Below, in pieces: positions 31,893 through 43,759 of a stretch of 64,000 nt of DNA. The DNA is from Paraspadella gotoi. Its lineage: Eukaryota > Chaetognatha. The stretch lies in assembly GCA_051294375.1 (NCBI GenBank), contig CM119270.1:16430165-16494164 (forward strand). The letters are read 5' to 3'. The stretch's first letter is position 1. Each line of letters opens with the position of its first letter. The translations under genes and the position numbers were made by a program. Under the pieces are notes generated by a model, which was given only the letters and a program-made list of their open reading frames with translations, ran no database searches and was not told the origin of the DNA.

Positions 31893-33612
31893 AGTGAGAA
31901 AGTTAATGTCGGGATGATGCCGGTGATGATTTTACGAAAAAATGTACAAGGAAGAAAAAGTGAGAAAGGGAAAAAATAAAAAAGTGTAAAAGAAATAAAA
32001 AAATAATAAAAATAAGAATCACTAAGAACTATAAGCAGATAGAAATAGGAAGAGGAAAATAAACGAATCTAAAGAAGCGTGAAAGAAAAGAACGCCCTCT
32101 TCAGTCTTCACCACTTCCGGTCTCGTCCCGAGGGAGGAGGCGCCTCTCCAGTCTCCACCCACGGCCTTCCGGGACCGATCTTCAACCACTTTTGATCTTT
32201 CCCTTCGTCGAAAGAGATTTGCGTCAGATTTGCCACCTCCCAAACAAAATCTCTTTTCGTGACACTGAAGAGATTTTTAGGTTCGTTTCGTCAACATTCG
32301 GATCGATGCTATCACGCAGATATTATTATAAGTCTAACGCTTGAAGGCTCAAATTAACAGTGGATTCCAAAGGTTCCAGAATTTCTTGACTCTGGCTGAA
32401 ATTCCATCGAACTTTATCGTCAACTCTGTTGGTTAGGCTTTCGCTTTATGCGTCTTTCTCTTTCTTTTCTTTGTGTTTTCCTCTGCCTCCTTTCCCGATT
32501 TCTCTCTCTCTGTCTCCCTNNNNNNNNNNNNNNNNNNNNNNNNNNNNNNNNNNNNNNNNNNNNNNNNNNNNNNNNNNNNNNNNNNNNNNNNNNNNNNNNN
32601 NNNNNNNNNNNNNNNNNNNNNNNNNNNNNNNNNNNNNNNNNNNNNNNNNNNNNNNNNNNNNNNNNNNNNNNNNNNNNNNNNNNNNNNNNNNNNNNNNNNN
32701 NNNNNNNNNNNNNNNNNNNNNNNNNNACCAAAGAATGCGACCAAGGGCCATAAAATCCCGACCTATTTTTCTTACGTCGGTTGTTTTGAATCATAATTGA
32801 TTCCGTTTTCAACGGAAAAGACGGAAAAAGGAGGCNNNNNNNNNNNNNNNNNNNNNNNNNNNNNNNNNNNNNNNNNNNNNNNNNNNNNNNNNNNNNNNNN
32901 NNNNNNNNNNNNNNNNNNNNNNNNNNNNNNNNNNNNNNNNNNNNNNNNNNNNNNNNNNNNNNNNNNNNNNNNNNNNNNNNNNNNNNNNNNNNNNNNNNNN
33001 NNNNNNNNNNNNNNNNNNNNNNNNNNNNNNNNNNNNNNNNNNNNNNNNNNNNNNNNNNNNNNNNNNNNNNNNNNNNNNNNNNNNNNNNNNNNNNNNNNNN
33101 NNNNNNNNNNNNNNNNNNNNNNNNNNNNNNNNNNNNNNNNNNNNNNNNNNNNNNNNNNNNNNNNNNNTATCAACGATAGTAGTAATCACAAGAAATTTTG
33201 AAACTGTTGCCGCTTCGCGTTAGAAAAGGTGGTGACGTTTTTCGATGTTTTTCATTGTACAATGTATATTGCACCTATTCTATTTTTTTTTTTTTGGTTC
33301 TCATCATAAGTTAAAGCACAATAGTTGGAACTTTATTGGTCTCCCGCGTCACGCAAGACGATTCAGTCCGACAGTCTGCAATAGTGTCGTAATAATGAAG
33401 GAGCATAGTGGCACTACGTCTAAAAGATCTAGCAATTCCGAAAAGTAGAGTGGCATAGAGTGTGACAAAGAGGTATGGTTAAAGGATGGCAGCTTCGTCT
33501 TTTTCCTAAAACGTTTGACGTTCGACAGAGGATCGTTGGTCGCTTCGAGCCACAAACGTTTCTCATCTAATATTAAAAAAGCACTCGCCGTCGTCGTCGT
33601 CGTCGTCGTTGT

Positions 33613-33643
<31 letters not shown>

Positions 33644-33850
33644 GCCGTCGTCGTCGTCGTCGTCGTCTTCGGTCCTGTCGTCGACCGTAAATGCTTTTCG
33701 GACTGCGCAACTTTCTCTGTGCCAATCCCGTGCCCCTCGGGGTAAATGGTGCCCATAAGGCCGAAAGCTTTCGTCGCTTTTCCAAAACCCTCTGGGCATT
33801 TTCGCCTTTGCTCCATTTTTTTTCCATCCGACTCTCTCTCTCTCTCCCTC

Positions 33851-34479
33851 TAAAAAAAAAAAAAAAAAAAAAAAATGGAACAAAAGCTTGGTAGAAAAAC
33901 TGATTGGTAGAAACGCTGACTGAGGTGAAATCACTGAATGAGAGAGTAGAGATAAACCCGCTGGATTGGGTCAAACGCTAGATTGAGGTTTAAACGCGTG
34001 ATCCATCGCATCAGTGGTTAAGGGATTTTTTTTGTCTGAAGCAGGATTTTGAATAGGATACATTATTGTCTGATAAGCGAAGGTGAATAGGAGCAAAGAT
34101 AAATTAAATTATACAAAACTTCCATACGGAAAAAAAAAAAAAAACAAGGTTTAAAAAACAAACAAACAAAGAAGAATTGACAAATGCTGGCGTGGCAACT
34201 GAGCAGGAGAAACCGAAGAGAAAAACAACGTCCGAACAAAAGACGCCTTACCGTGGCGACGACGTCGGGCGACGGCGCAATCAGAGATGACAGGTGACGC
34301 TGACGACGCAACTGAATATATAGCGACGATGGCGACGGACACGACAGCGATGACACACAGAGGAAAACAGAGGATTTGGGGTCGTGACTAAAGAGAGGGC
34401 AAGTTTTTTTTGGAAAACTTCAGCACGTTAAAAATTAACGAAGAGAAGAAGAGAGGATGAGAGTAGCAGAGAGAGGAGA
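33851..34479. other. No gene seen
   Basis: Begins with a 24-base poly-A at about 33853-33876, then mixed-composition DNA. Short runs of CGACGACG occur at 34258-34330. No exon supported. Confidence 0.5.
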
Positions 34480-37175
34480 GAGAGAGAGAGAGAGAAGGAG
34501 GAAGGATGAGGAGAGAGAGAGAGAGAAAGAGTCATCCTCCAAAAAAGGATACCACCGAGTGAAAGTCTGGGTGGTATTGATGGCGAGGAACGTTTTCAAA
34601 TAGGAAAGAAGGAAAGGGAACTGTGAGACAGAGAAAGGCGAGAGAGCAGAAGAGAGATGAGAGGAGAGAATAAGAGAGAGACGAGCAGAGAGAAAGAGAG
34701 AGACGAGAATGAGAGAGAGAGAGGAGAGTTTTCCTCCCAAAAAAAAGGCGGAGGTTGAAACCCTGATGACGTTTAGGATTCGTTCGCCGCGAAATTGGGA
34801 CGAGTTTTTCACAGTGAATTTCGGCGGCTGACGTGAGGATTCACGGCGAGGAAAATTTGGAGGAAAGAATTGGAGTAAAATAAGGAAAGAAAAAGGGAAA
34901 AAAAAAGCGAAGGGCAGAAATTGGGAGAAAAGAACGGACAGAGGAAGGAATTAAACGGGATGTTATAGAGAATATTTATCTCAAAATTTAAACTTAGGAA
35001 GCAGGGAATAAAAAAAAAGGGAATGATTACATAGAGAAGGAAAAAGGAAACAAGAACGCGTAATTCAATTGTGTGCCGCCGCAGTGACTTGCCTTATTAC
35101 GTGTATTTCTCGTGATCATGACATGACATTGATGTGACCATAACATGACCACAATAACTTTTCTTAGCCCATGTTATTTTGACATGTATACATCAAAATT
35201 CCGTCTTTTATCTATTTAGTTTTTAGGATTTTCTGAATGGTGTTCACTTTGCAGTCCTTTAGATTTTAGGTTTTTTTCTTGCTCTTTAAACAAAAAAGAG
35301 CAACCAACTATAAGGAAAATTAATCTATTTTTTAACATTAAGTGGGACAGACCGACGGGGGTGGGACAGACATACCGACCGAACCAACCGAACGAAAGAC
35401 CGACCGAAAGTGACTTTTATTAAGTGCTCCGCCGATTACTTCGAGGGGGGCCGGGGGCCACTAAAAATGAACGTACCGTATGGTCGATAGAAAAGTGTAC
35501 GAATGTAAGAGAAATAAAACCTTTTTTTAAAATTTAATTGATTACCAAAAAATTGAACTTAAAGAACTTAAACCATGAAATAAAACATTAATACACTAAG
35601 TATCAAGGTGGTTGACCGACATGATACAAATTGAGACTGTTTATAAATTCTAAATTTAATAATTTTCGTACCAGTTGCCTATTTATTTATTAGCCTTCCT
35701 CCCGTGAGGATTCGCAACATCGTACATCAGAAGCGTAAAACGTAGCGAGGGAAGCATCTCCAACCAAAACCATTCATCACTATTCCAGCACTCCTCCCCT
35801 GGCCTAAAATGTATCATCCCATGAGAGAGAGAGAGACGAGAGACGATGCAGAGAGAGAGAGAGAGAGAGAGTCATCCTCAAAAAAGGAATCACCGAGTGA
35901 AAGTCTGCGTGCGTATTGCATGGGAAGGAACGTTTCAAATGGAAAGAAAGGAAAGGGAACTGTGAGACAGAGGACAGGCGAGAGAGAGAGAGAGAGAAAG
36001 GAGAGAGAGAGAGAGAGATTTTCCTCCCCAAAAAAAGGCGCGAGGTGAAACACCTTTGATGACGTTTTTTTTTTTTAGAGGGTTAGGATATCGCTTCGCG
36101 GAACATTGGGACGAGCACGTTCACAGTGAATTTCGCGGTCGCTGACGTGAGATCCACGGCGGAGGAAAATTGGAGAAAGAATGGAGGAAAAGAAGAGAAA
36201 GAAAAGGGAACAAAAAAAAGAAAAAAAAAAAAGAGTAGAAATTGGGGAGGAAGACGAGAAAGACGGTGACAGAGGAAGGAATAAACGGAATGTTATAGAA
36301 AATATTTATCTCAAAAATTTAACTTTTAGGGGAAGCAAGGAATAAAAAAAAAGGAATTGATTACATAGAGAAGGGAAAAAAGGAAACAAGGAACGGGTTT
36401 AATTCAATTTGTCTGTTGCGCCGCAGTTGGACTGCCTTATTACGTGATTATTTGCCGTGACATTTGACATGACATGAGTTGACATAACATGACCACAAAT
36501 AAACTTTCTTTACCATGTATTGACATGTTACTACATCAAATCCGTCTTTTATTTCTATTTTAGTTTGGTTTTAGGATTTTCTGAAGGCTTGTCACTTGCA
36601 GTCCTTTTAGATTTTAGGTTTTTCTGTCTTAACAAAAAGAGCAACCAACTATAAGAGAAATTATATCTATTTTAAACATAAGTGGGACAGAACCGACGGA
36701 ACAGACATACCGCGAACCAACCGAACGTAATAAAAGGGAACCACGACCAAAAAAAAGTGACTTATAGAGGTTGCTCGCGATTACTCGAGGGCCGCAACTA
36801 AAAAATATGAACTACGTCCATGGTCCAGATTAGAAAAAAAGTGACGAATGTAAAGAGAAAAATAAAACCTTTTTTTTTAAAAATTAATGATTACAAAATT
36901 GAACTTAGGAACCTATAAAACCATGAAAATAAAACATTTAATACACTAATATCAGAGGTGGTTGACCAACAGAATACTATTGAGACTGTTAATAAATCTA
37001 AATAATATTCTACGGTACCAGTTGCCTAATATATTTATAGCTCCTCCCTGAGATTCGCACATCCGTACATCAGAGCGTAAAACGTAGGAGGGAAGCATCT
37101 CCCGAACCAAAACAAAACATTCAACATATTTCCAGCCACTCCTCCCCTTGGGCCTAAAATGTTATCATCCCCTAT
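34480..37175. repeat. Tandem duplication of a 1.34-kb noncoding unit
   Basis: Copy 1 spans about 34480-35826 and copy 2 about 35827-37175, head to tail. Anchors: GTCATCCTC at 34531 and 35871; the terminal TATCATCCC at 35811 and 37161. Shared landmarks include GAACTGTGAGACAGAG, a T/A-rich middle with TTGACATG motifs, and GTGGGACAGA. Copies differ by very frequent single-base insertions and deletions and a few GA-tract length changes. Neither copy has a sustained reading frame other than GA/TC translations. It is noncoding, and may represent one locus assembled twice. Confidence 0.88.
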
Positions 37176-37300
37176 AGAGAGAGAGAGAGAGAAGAGAAGA
37201 GAGGACAGAGGGCGCGGGAGAAGAGAGAGAGAGGCGGGGGGAGAGAGGTGAGAGAGGGTGAGAGAGCAGAGAGAGAGTGGAGAGAGAGAAATTTGATATG
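37176..37300. repeat. GA-rich tract
   Basis: Degenerate GA/GAGG repeats after the tandem duplication. 37400-37560 is scattered GACGAC sequence. 37570-37850 has no recognisable feature. Confidence 0.75.
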
Positions 37301-37856
37301 ACGAAAAAAAATGACGAGTTTCTTATGCAAATTTTTTTCGGTATCGTTGGAAGATTCATAAATGCTCATAATTTGAGGGAAGCTTTACTCCCGGAGAGAG
37401 GAAACGGACGACGACGACGGCGACGACGATAACGACGACCACAGGACCGACGACAAAGGTTGAAGAGGAGACCAACGACGACCCAAAGAAGAGACATAGA
37501 GACAACGATGCGATTACAACGAAAAAAAAGATTCCCGATATGTCGACGACGACGACGACGACAAACGGAAAATTGGGGGGAAAAAAAAATATATATAGAG
37601 TCTGTTAGAATAACAAAAAATTGTTATATCCTGAATATATAGGGAAATAGGTCGGGCCGGGGGGGTGAGGGGAGGGGTTTAATTAAATATTCCACCACCC
37701 ATAATAAACCATCAAACTAATAAAACTTCTTTCTGTTGATATTCTTTATCCCCCAGAGCGAATTATCCAGAAAAAAAAATTGCGTTCCTTATTCGTAGGT
37801 TAACATCATTATTACTCTTTCCACACTACTGGTATGAAATCGCTCTTGTTTCATTC

Positions 37857-37858
37857 CT

Positions 37859-37927
<69 letters not shown>
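37857..37927. repeat. (TC)n microsatellite
   Basis: CT tract with two CC interruptions. Further GA-rich blocks occupy 38183-38450. 38460-38874 is unremarkable single-copy-looking DNA. Confidence 0.88.
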
Positions 37928-37929
<2 letters not shown>

Positions 37930-38288
37930 TTGTTCCACGGATAGCACCCCAAACACTCCCCAGTCCCACAGGACCTCAATGTGACAGAAAGATCGGCTAG
38001 CAACACCACCCGCCACCCAAAACCACCGCCGCTTGCCCCCAACCCCTCACCCCCCATCGCTAACAAGTGATGCTCATCCGTCGCGCGAGATTAAAAGTGT
38101 CCCTCACTTATCACGAAAATTATGGAAAATCGTCGGCGGCGAGAAAGGAGGGGAAAAAACTAAGAGGAAGAGAATAAAAAGAGAAGGAGAGAGAGAGAGA
38201 GAGAGAGAGAGACGAGTATGAATGAGAGAGAGAGAGAGAGAGGGAGATTTAGAGATGAGATTGAAGGATGGGAAGGGAGGGAGAGAGA

Positions 38289-38320
<32 letters not shown>

Positions 38321-39214
38321 GGGACGGGAGAGAGAGAGACGATGACGAGCGAGAGAAAAAAGCAGAGGACGTGACAGAAGAGGACCGACGATCCGGAGAG
38401 AGAGAGATGAGGGGCGAGGGAAGAGAAGAGAATAAAAGAGAGAGAGAGAGGAGAGTTCCTCCTGAAAAAAGGACGGATTGTTGTTTTGAAACGCAAGTCA
38501 ATCAATCAAAAAAGATAAAGGACTTCGACTGTGAAATAATTCAAGAACTTTAATATAATAGTAAAGTAAAATTCATGGACTTGATAGTAGAGAGGAGGGT
38601 GAAAAAAAGAGCCGTGAGAGTTGATGATATTTTCTTTGTTATTCAGTGTCCTACTAAGCTCTAGGTGATAAGGCTAGTAAGAAGTCGGTCATGGCTCGAG
38701 AGAGAGACGAAGGCCCACGAGTGGTAGATATTTTTTGCACGAGTGGCATACCCCTTACTAAAGCTCTTATAGTGCACGCTTCCCTCACTCTGATCAGCGG
38801 TCGTCCCCGCGACAAGACGGCAACCCAGTCTTTCTCCGTTTCTTGGATTGGAGGGCCTACTCTAGGGTGGCGCGNNNNNNNNNNNNNNNNNNNNNNNNNT
38901 CTTTTCTTTGTTTATTGACATTTCTGTTCTTCTTCTCTCCAGCTTCACACTCACTTACTTCTTCCTCACCTCACATCATCACCTTCTCACCCTCCCTCTC
39001 TCTTCCCTCTCACTCCCTCCCAACTTTTATGAGCCGCGGATACGAAACAAATTCAATTTCTTGATTAAATCAACTTTTTTTCGGGAATATTGAAGGAAAG
39101 AAAAAAAAAGGATAAAAAAAAAAGAAAAGAAAAAAAAGGGAGAATAGAATAGTAGCCTCGAGACTCTTAGGGCGTTAAATTTATTTTTAACCAAAATTAG
39201 AGTATTGCCATGCG

Positions 39215-39467
39215 ACCCGTGATGCCGCTTCCGCCTTCCCGCGGTTTTCCCCGCCGCTTCCGCGCTTTCCGGCCGTTCGCCCCGCTTCCGCCGCATCCGC
39301 CGCCACAGTCACCCCCCCCTCGCTTGGCTTCCGGTTCCCTCGACGCCAACAAAAGCTTCGCTTCATAAACTCACCTACGAAAACCTTCGTCTAAACTTTT
39401 CGTTTCCCTGTGGCGACCTCACCGCCCTCGGTGCGAGGCGCCGCCATTTTCCGTCACACCTACCTCC
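39215..39467 (-). promoter_or_regulatory. CpG-rich patch with ETS-like and YY1-like motifs
   Basis: On the - strand the sequence next to the gap reads GGAAAATGGCGGCGCC (complement of 39442-39457), matching the YY1 core AANATGGCGGC. CTTCCGC or CTTCCGG occurs repeatedly (39230-39300, 39330), which in reverse is the GCGGAAG/CCGGAAG ETS core. The CpG density is high. This combination is typical of TATA-less housekeeping promoters in animals. A gap follows on the 3' side of the + strand, so no exon can be assigned. The orientation is a guess. Confidence 0.4.
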
Positions 39468-39984
39468 NNNNNNNNNNNNNNNNNNNNNNNNNNNNNNNNN
39501 NNNNNNNNNNNNNNNNNNNNNNNNNNNNNNNNNNNNNNNNNNNNNNNNNNNNNNNNNNNNNNNNNNNNNNNNNNNNNNNNNNNNNNNNNNNNNNNNNNNN
39601 NNNNNNNNNNNNNNNNNNNNNNNNNNNNNNNTTTTTTTCTTTTTTTTTCCTTTTTTTTTAAATCTCATTTGCATTTTTCAGATTTGTTTACTTCTCGTTT
39701 TCGTTCGGGACCCGAAAATAAAAAAAATTCTTCTTCCTCTTCTCTCTTTTTCGTTTCTTTCGTCGCTTTTTCCTTCTTTCTCTCTTCTCTTCGAATCTTT
39801 TTATTTTTATTCGATTTTATTTTATTTTACTTTTTTGCACTTATTATTTTCTTGCCACTAATTTTTTTCTTTTCTTTTACTCCTTTTTTCCTTCACTCTT
39901 TTATCCCTTCTGTCTCTATACCCGTTGCCCTTTGTTTACTTTTCTTCTCTTCATTCCTCTAAATACTCGCTCAACCTCTGCCTC

Positions 39985-40212
39985 TATTTCCCCTCTCTTT
40001 TTCCTCTCTTTCCTCTCCCCTCTCTTTTTCCTCTCTTTCCTCTCCCCTCTCTTTTTCCTCTCTTTCCTCTCCCCTCTCTTTTTCCTCTCTTTCCTCTCAC
40101 CTCTCTTTTCCTCTCTTTCCTCTCCTTTCTCTTTTTCCTCTCTTTTTCCTCTCTTTCCTCTCCACTCTCTTTTTCCTCTCTTCCCTCTCCCCTCTCTTTC
40201 TCTCCCCCTCTC
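39985..40212. repeat. About 27-bp minisatellite (CCTCTCTTTCCTCTCCCCTCTCTTTTT-like, given in parts)
   Basis: Seven to eight copies built from CCTCTCTTT, CCTCTCCCCT and CTCTTTTT blocks. Period is 27-28 bp. Low-complexity Phe/Ser/Leu frames run through it. Confidence 0.8.
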
Positions 40213-40418
40213 CTTCGTCCCAATAAAAGAAGGAATCATCACCAGAAAGAATCGACGGAGAAAAAAAAGGAACCAAATTTTTATAAGATTTTTTTTTCTT
40301 TTCAATTTACTTTTTTCCTTTTTTTTTCTTTTTTTTTCCATTTTGTTTCATTTTTTAGGGGAATTGAATTTGTTTCTGTTGTTCCTTTGGTTTTGTTTTC
40401 TTTAGTTTTTAATGCTCT

Positions 40419-40423
40419 TTTCT

Positions 40424-40502
<79 letters not shown>

Positions 40503-40545
40503 CTCTTTCTTTCTTTCTTTCTATCTTTCTTTCTTTCTTTCTTCT
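40419..40545. repeat. (CTTT)n microsatellite
   Basis: About 30 tetranucleotide units with a few substitutions near 40500 and 40522. Confidence 0.92.
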
Positions 40546-40617
40546 CGTTTTCCTCTTTAATTTCTCTCTTTCTTTCATCTTCATCTCTTTCTGTCTCTCT
40601 TGTTTTTGTATCAAGTC

Positions 40618-40795
40618 TCCGTTCCCGACGACTCCAAGCCGGCCAACAATTTTTCGTATGGCGGCGTCACGTGACCTTCTCCGCCAGCCGGCCAATCGAC
40701 GGTGCCGACGACGACGACGACGACGACGACGCGCGTGTGGCGGATCGGTCGTGCGTGCGAATGGAATCCTGGCGCGTGTAGAGTCGCACGCGCGC
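40618..40795. promoter_or_regulatory. CpG-rich patch with TCACGTGA and CCAAT
   Basis: TCACGTGA at 40667-40674 immediately follows ATGGCGGCG (40659-40667). GGCCAATCG (40690-40698) provides a CCAAT box and a second GCCAACAAT lies upstream. A GAC array (40706-40732) and GCGCGTGTGG follow. Promoter-like by composition. The gap at 40796 hides any downstream exon. Confidence 0.38.
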
Positions 40796-41026
40796 NNNNN
40801 NNNNNNNNNNNNNNNNNNNNNNNNNNNNNNNNNNNNNNNNNNNNNNNNNNNNNNNNNNNNNNNNNNNNNNNNNNNNNNNNNNNNNNNNNNNNNNNNNNNN
40901 NNNNNNNNNNNNNNNNNNNNNNNNNNNNNNNNNNNNNNNNNNNNNNNNNNNNNNNNNNNNNNNNNNNNNNNNNNNNNNNNNNNNNNNNNNNNNNNNNNNN
41001 NNNNNNNNNNNNNNNNNNNNNNNNNN

Positions 41027-41919
41027 AGAGAGAGAGAGAGAAGAGGAAGAGAGGAAAGCTTTTTTCTCTCACTTTCTCCTTCGCGATTTCCTTTTTTTCC
41101 AATTTTTTTTTCTCTTCCAAAAAAAACCCAAAACTGTGCGAACATCGACGGAACAAAATAATTAAACCACGTCACATATAAGTTTATTGTAAACGTATAA
41201 TAAAACATCCAAACGTTATGATGTTTGAAACGAATGAGTTTAATACTCATCAACGCCAAGAGTGAAGACCCCAAGTTTAAGATCAAAACGTCTGTCGCTT
41301 AAAATCAACGAAGAAAATGAACAACAATGTTATTTCTCTTTTTTTTTCCGCCGTTATTGTGCGTCAAAACGAATTCGAAAGTTTGGCCTTTCTCGGTTTT
41401 AACGAGAAAATTTTTTCTCGATTATCNNNNNNNNNNCATCTCGATTAAATCCGCTCAAAGTCTTTTACTTCGACGATTTTCGCTGTTTCTTCGTCACCGT
41501 TAGATTCGTGAAATTCGTGAAATTCGTCGCCGTGAAATTCGTATTCACCCGACCTTTTCACCTTCGGACGTGAAAGGTCACTTCATCTTTTTACTTACCT
41601 CCAGTAGCGATATTAAAAGTCTTGACATCTATCTTTGAATCGACGAAGTCAAAGCTTTTCGTCTTCAGGTTCTTTTCCACATCAACCTTCTTCCTCGTCG
41701 GTTTTTTTTCCCGTCAATCGCTTATTTATTCTAAACAACATACATCCTAACTTTCACATCCAACTGTTCATACTATAACATCGACGACTAATTCAACTTC
41801 ACAACAGCCTCGCCCCTCCACTAGTTCGTCCATCATTCATTCGAGCCGACGTCAAAACCACCAAGAAAATCAATTGCCACCACAAATCACATCACTCTTA
41901 TCACGCCAACCTTCTCCCA

Positions 41920-41920
<1 letters not shown>
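41027..41920. other. No gene seen
   Basis: AT-rich DNA with one 10-N gap (41427-41436). 41507-41545 contains four close copies of GTGAAATTC. No exon-like segment recognised. Confidence 0.5.

Positions 41921-41921
<1 letters not shown>

Positions 41922-41988
<67 letters not shown>
41922..41988. repeat. (TC)n microsatellite
   Basis: Interrupted once by CC. A degenerate (GTC)n tract follows at 42157-42235. Confidence 0.9.
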
Positions 41989-41993
<5 letters not shown>

Positions 41994-42153
41994 TTCACCC
42001 CTTCAACCTCAAACCCCCACCCCTCTCTTCCCAACCAAATGTTTTCCTTTCCTAAAAATCTGGTTCCGCCCACCGCATTCAAATCCATTCATCGCTGTTT
42101 TCAACGATTATGTGAGAAGCGAAGTTCCTTTTTTTTTCCGAGAAATTTGGCCG

Positions 42154-42189
<36 letters not shown>

Positions 42190-42319
42190 GTCTCTGTCGA
42201 CGTTGTCGTTGTCGTTGTCGTCGTTTTGTCGTCATAAAAATTGCATACGTCTTTTTCTTGATTGCAGTCTCTTTTATCGTCGAAAAATAATGGCTACTTT
42301 TTTGGCTTGTAAAGTTATT

Positions 42320-42420
42320 ATGAAATTTGTACAACCAATTTAAAAATTATCCATTAATTTAATAAATAAGCTATCTTGCCACTGACTTTGGATAGGATTT
42401 AGTGGTTTAAGGCCTCCATC
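42320..42420 (+). repeat. R1 repeat, copy at 42.3 kb
   Basis: ATGAAATTTGTACAACCAAT through AATAAATAAGCTATCTTGCC to TTAAGGCCTCCATC. It is collinear with the 6031 copy along about 100 bp, with roughly a dozen differences. 42421-42830 beyond it is AT-rich with nothing recognised. Confidence 0.75.
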
Positions 42421-42835
42421 ACTCTTACAAGATAATGACATAGCAGGTCCCTGAAAGCTTTCAATCAGGACTCTCTCACATTCTCGTCTATTTACTCCCA
42501 GAGTATAATATTTCAAAGAATGTTTCAATTGTGTGAAAAGACCACTCCCTTAAGTATTAGATAGGCGAATACTATATTGTACTCCGCACTAGCATCAAAA
42601 TATTATATATTATTAAATATATATTATTTTATTCTATCTGTTTGACCACTTTCGTGATCACGCTTTATGCTTTCATTTATTTATGACCGTCACCATGGTT
42701 TTTTTAGTTTGATCTGGATTTTCATTTTTATTTTCATTCCAAATTGTTAGTCACTTTGATTGTTTTAGTCTTTTTCGCTTTTTTTCATGTGACTTTATCA
42801 TTGTTTCCATTTTCCTTTGCTTTCATTATCATCTA

Positions 42836-43672
42836 GTTCCCTCTTTCTTCCCATCTTTCTTTTGCTTGCTTATCCATCTGAGTTTCTCTTTGTTACCATC
42901 TTTCGTTGCTTGCTTATCCATATTAGTTTCTCTTTCTTCCCATCTTTCTTTTGCTTGCTTATCCATCTGATTTCTCTTTGTTGCCATCTTTCGTTGCTTG
43001 CTTATCCATCTGACTTTTCTCTTGTTACATCTTTCTTGCTTGCTTATCCATTTAGTTTCTCTTTTTCCATCTTTCTTTGCTGCTTATCCATCTAGTTTCT
43101 CTTGTTACCATCTTTTCGTGTTGCTTATTCATATTAGTTTCTCTTCTTCCCATCTTTCTTTTGCTTGCTTATCCATCTGAGTTTCTCTTTGTTGCCATCT
43201 TTCGTTGCTTGCTTATCCATCTGGTTTTCTCTTTGTTACCATCTTTCTTGCTTGCTTATCCATATTAGTTTCTCTTTCTTCCCATCTTTCTTTAGCTTGC
43301 TTATCCATCTGAGTTTCTCTTTTGTTGCCATCTTTCCGTTGCTTGCTTATCCATCTATTTTATCTTTGTTACCATCTTTCTTTTGCTTGCTTATCCATCT
43401 TAGTTTCTCTTTGTTTCCATCTTTCTTTGCTTGCTTATCCATCTTAGTTTCTCTTTCTTCCCATCTTTCTTTTGCTTGCTTATCCATCTGAATTTCTCTT
43501 TGTTGCCATCTTTCGTTGCTTACTTATCCATCTTAGTTTCTCTTTCTTCCCATCTTTCTTTTGCTTGCTTATCCATCTTAGTTTCTTTTTCTTTCCATCT
43601 TTCTCCGCTTGCTTTTCCATCTGACTTTCTCTTTGTTTCCATCCATCTTTGCTTGCATCTTCATCTGGTTTC
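42836..43672. repeat. 44-bp minisatellite, about 19 copies, two alternating subtypes
   Basis: The unit contains TTGCTTGCTTATCCATCT then TTTCTCTTTGTTGCCATCTTT (given here as parts: TTTCTCTTTG, TTGCCATCTTT). Subtype 1 has TTTCTTCCCATCTTTCTTT and subtype 2 has TTTGTTGCCATCTTTCGTT. They alternate over much of the array, suggesting an 88-90 bp higher-order unit. Copies in the middle (43000-43110) have extra single-base deletions. Open frames across it are repeat translations, not a protein. Confidence 0.9.
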
Positions 43673-43759
43673 GTCTTCGAGAGAACCCATCTTTCTTTGG
43701 TTCCATCACGGTTTGGGTAATTATGCCTCGTCGCGGTTAGTTACCTTTTCTTCGGCGAA

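Larger units (their letters stand above)
28430..33850. repeat. 5.4-kb palindrome with arms of about 2.7 kb
   Basis: The left arm (28430-31140) recurs in reverse complement on the right (31140-33850). Anchors: GATTGGCACAGAGAAAG at 28545 with its complement at 33711-33727; CTTGTGATTACTACTATCG at 29154 with complement at 33174-33192; GACGCAAATCTCTTTCG at 30319 with complement ending 32225. Parts of the right arm are N (32520-32726, 32836-33167). A 25-N gap lies near the axis. Arms differ by frequent 1-2 base indels. No protein is encoded consistently in both arms, and no transposase is visible. Confidence 0.9.

Noticed and set aside
39916-40560. 200-codon Phe/Ser/Leu-rich frame and its reverse
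   Set aside because: Translation of the 27-bp and CTTT repeats; membrane-like appearance is a composition effect.
42836-43672. CRISPR-like repeat array
   Set aside because: There are no unique spacers; the whole 44-bp unit repeats, and the genome is eukaryotic. Minisatellite.
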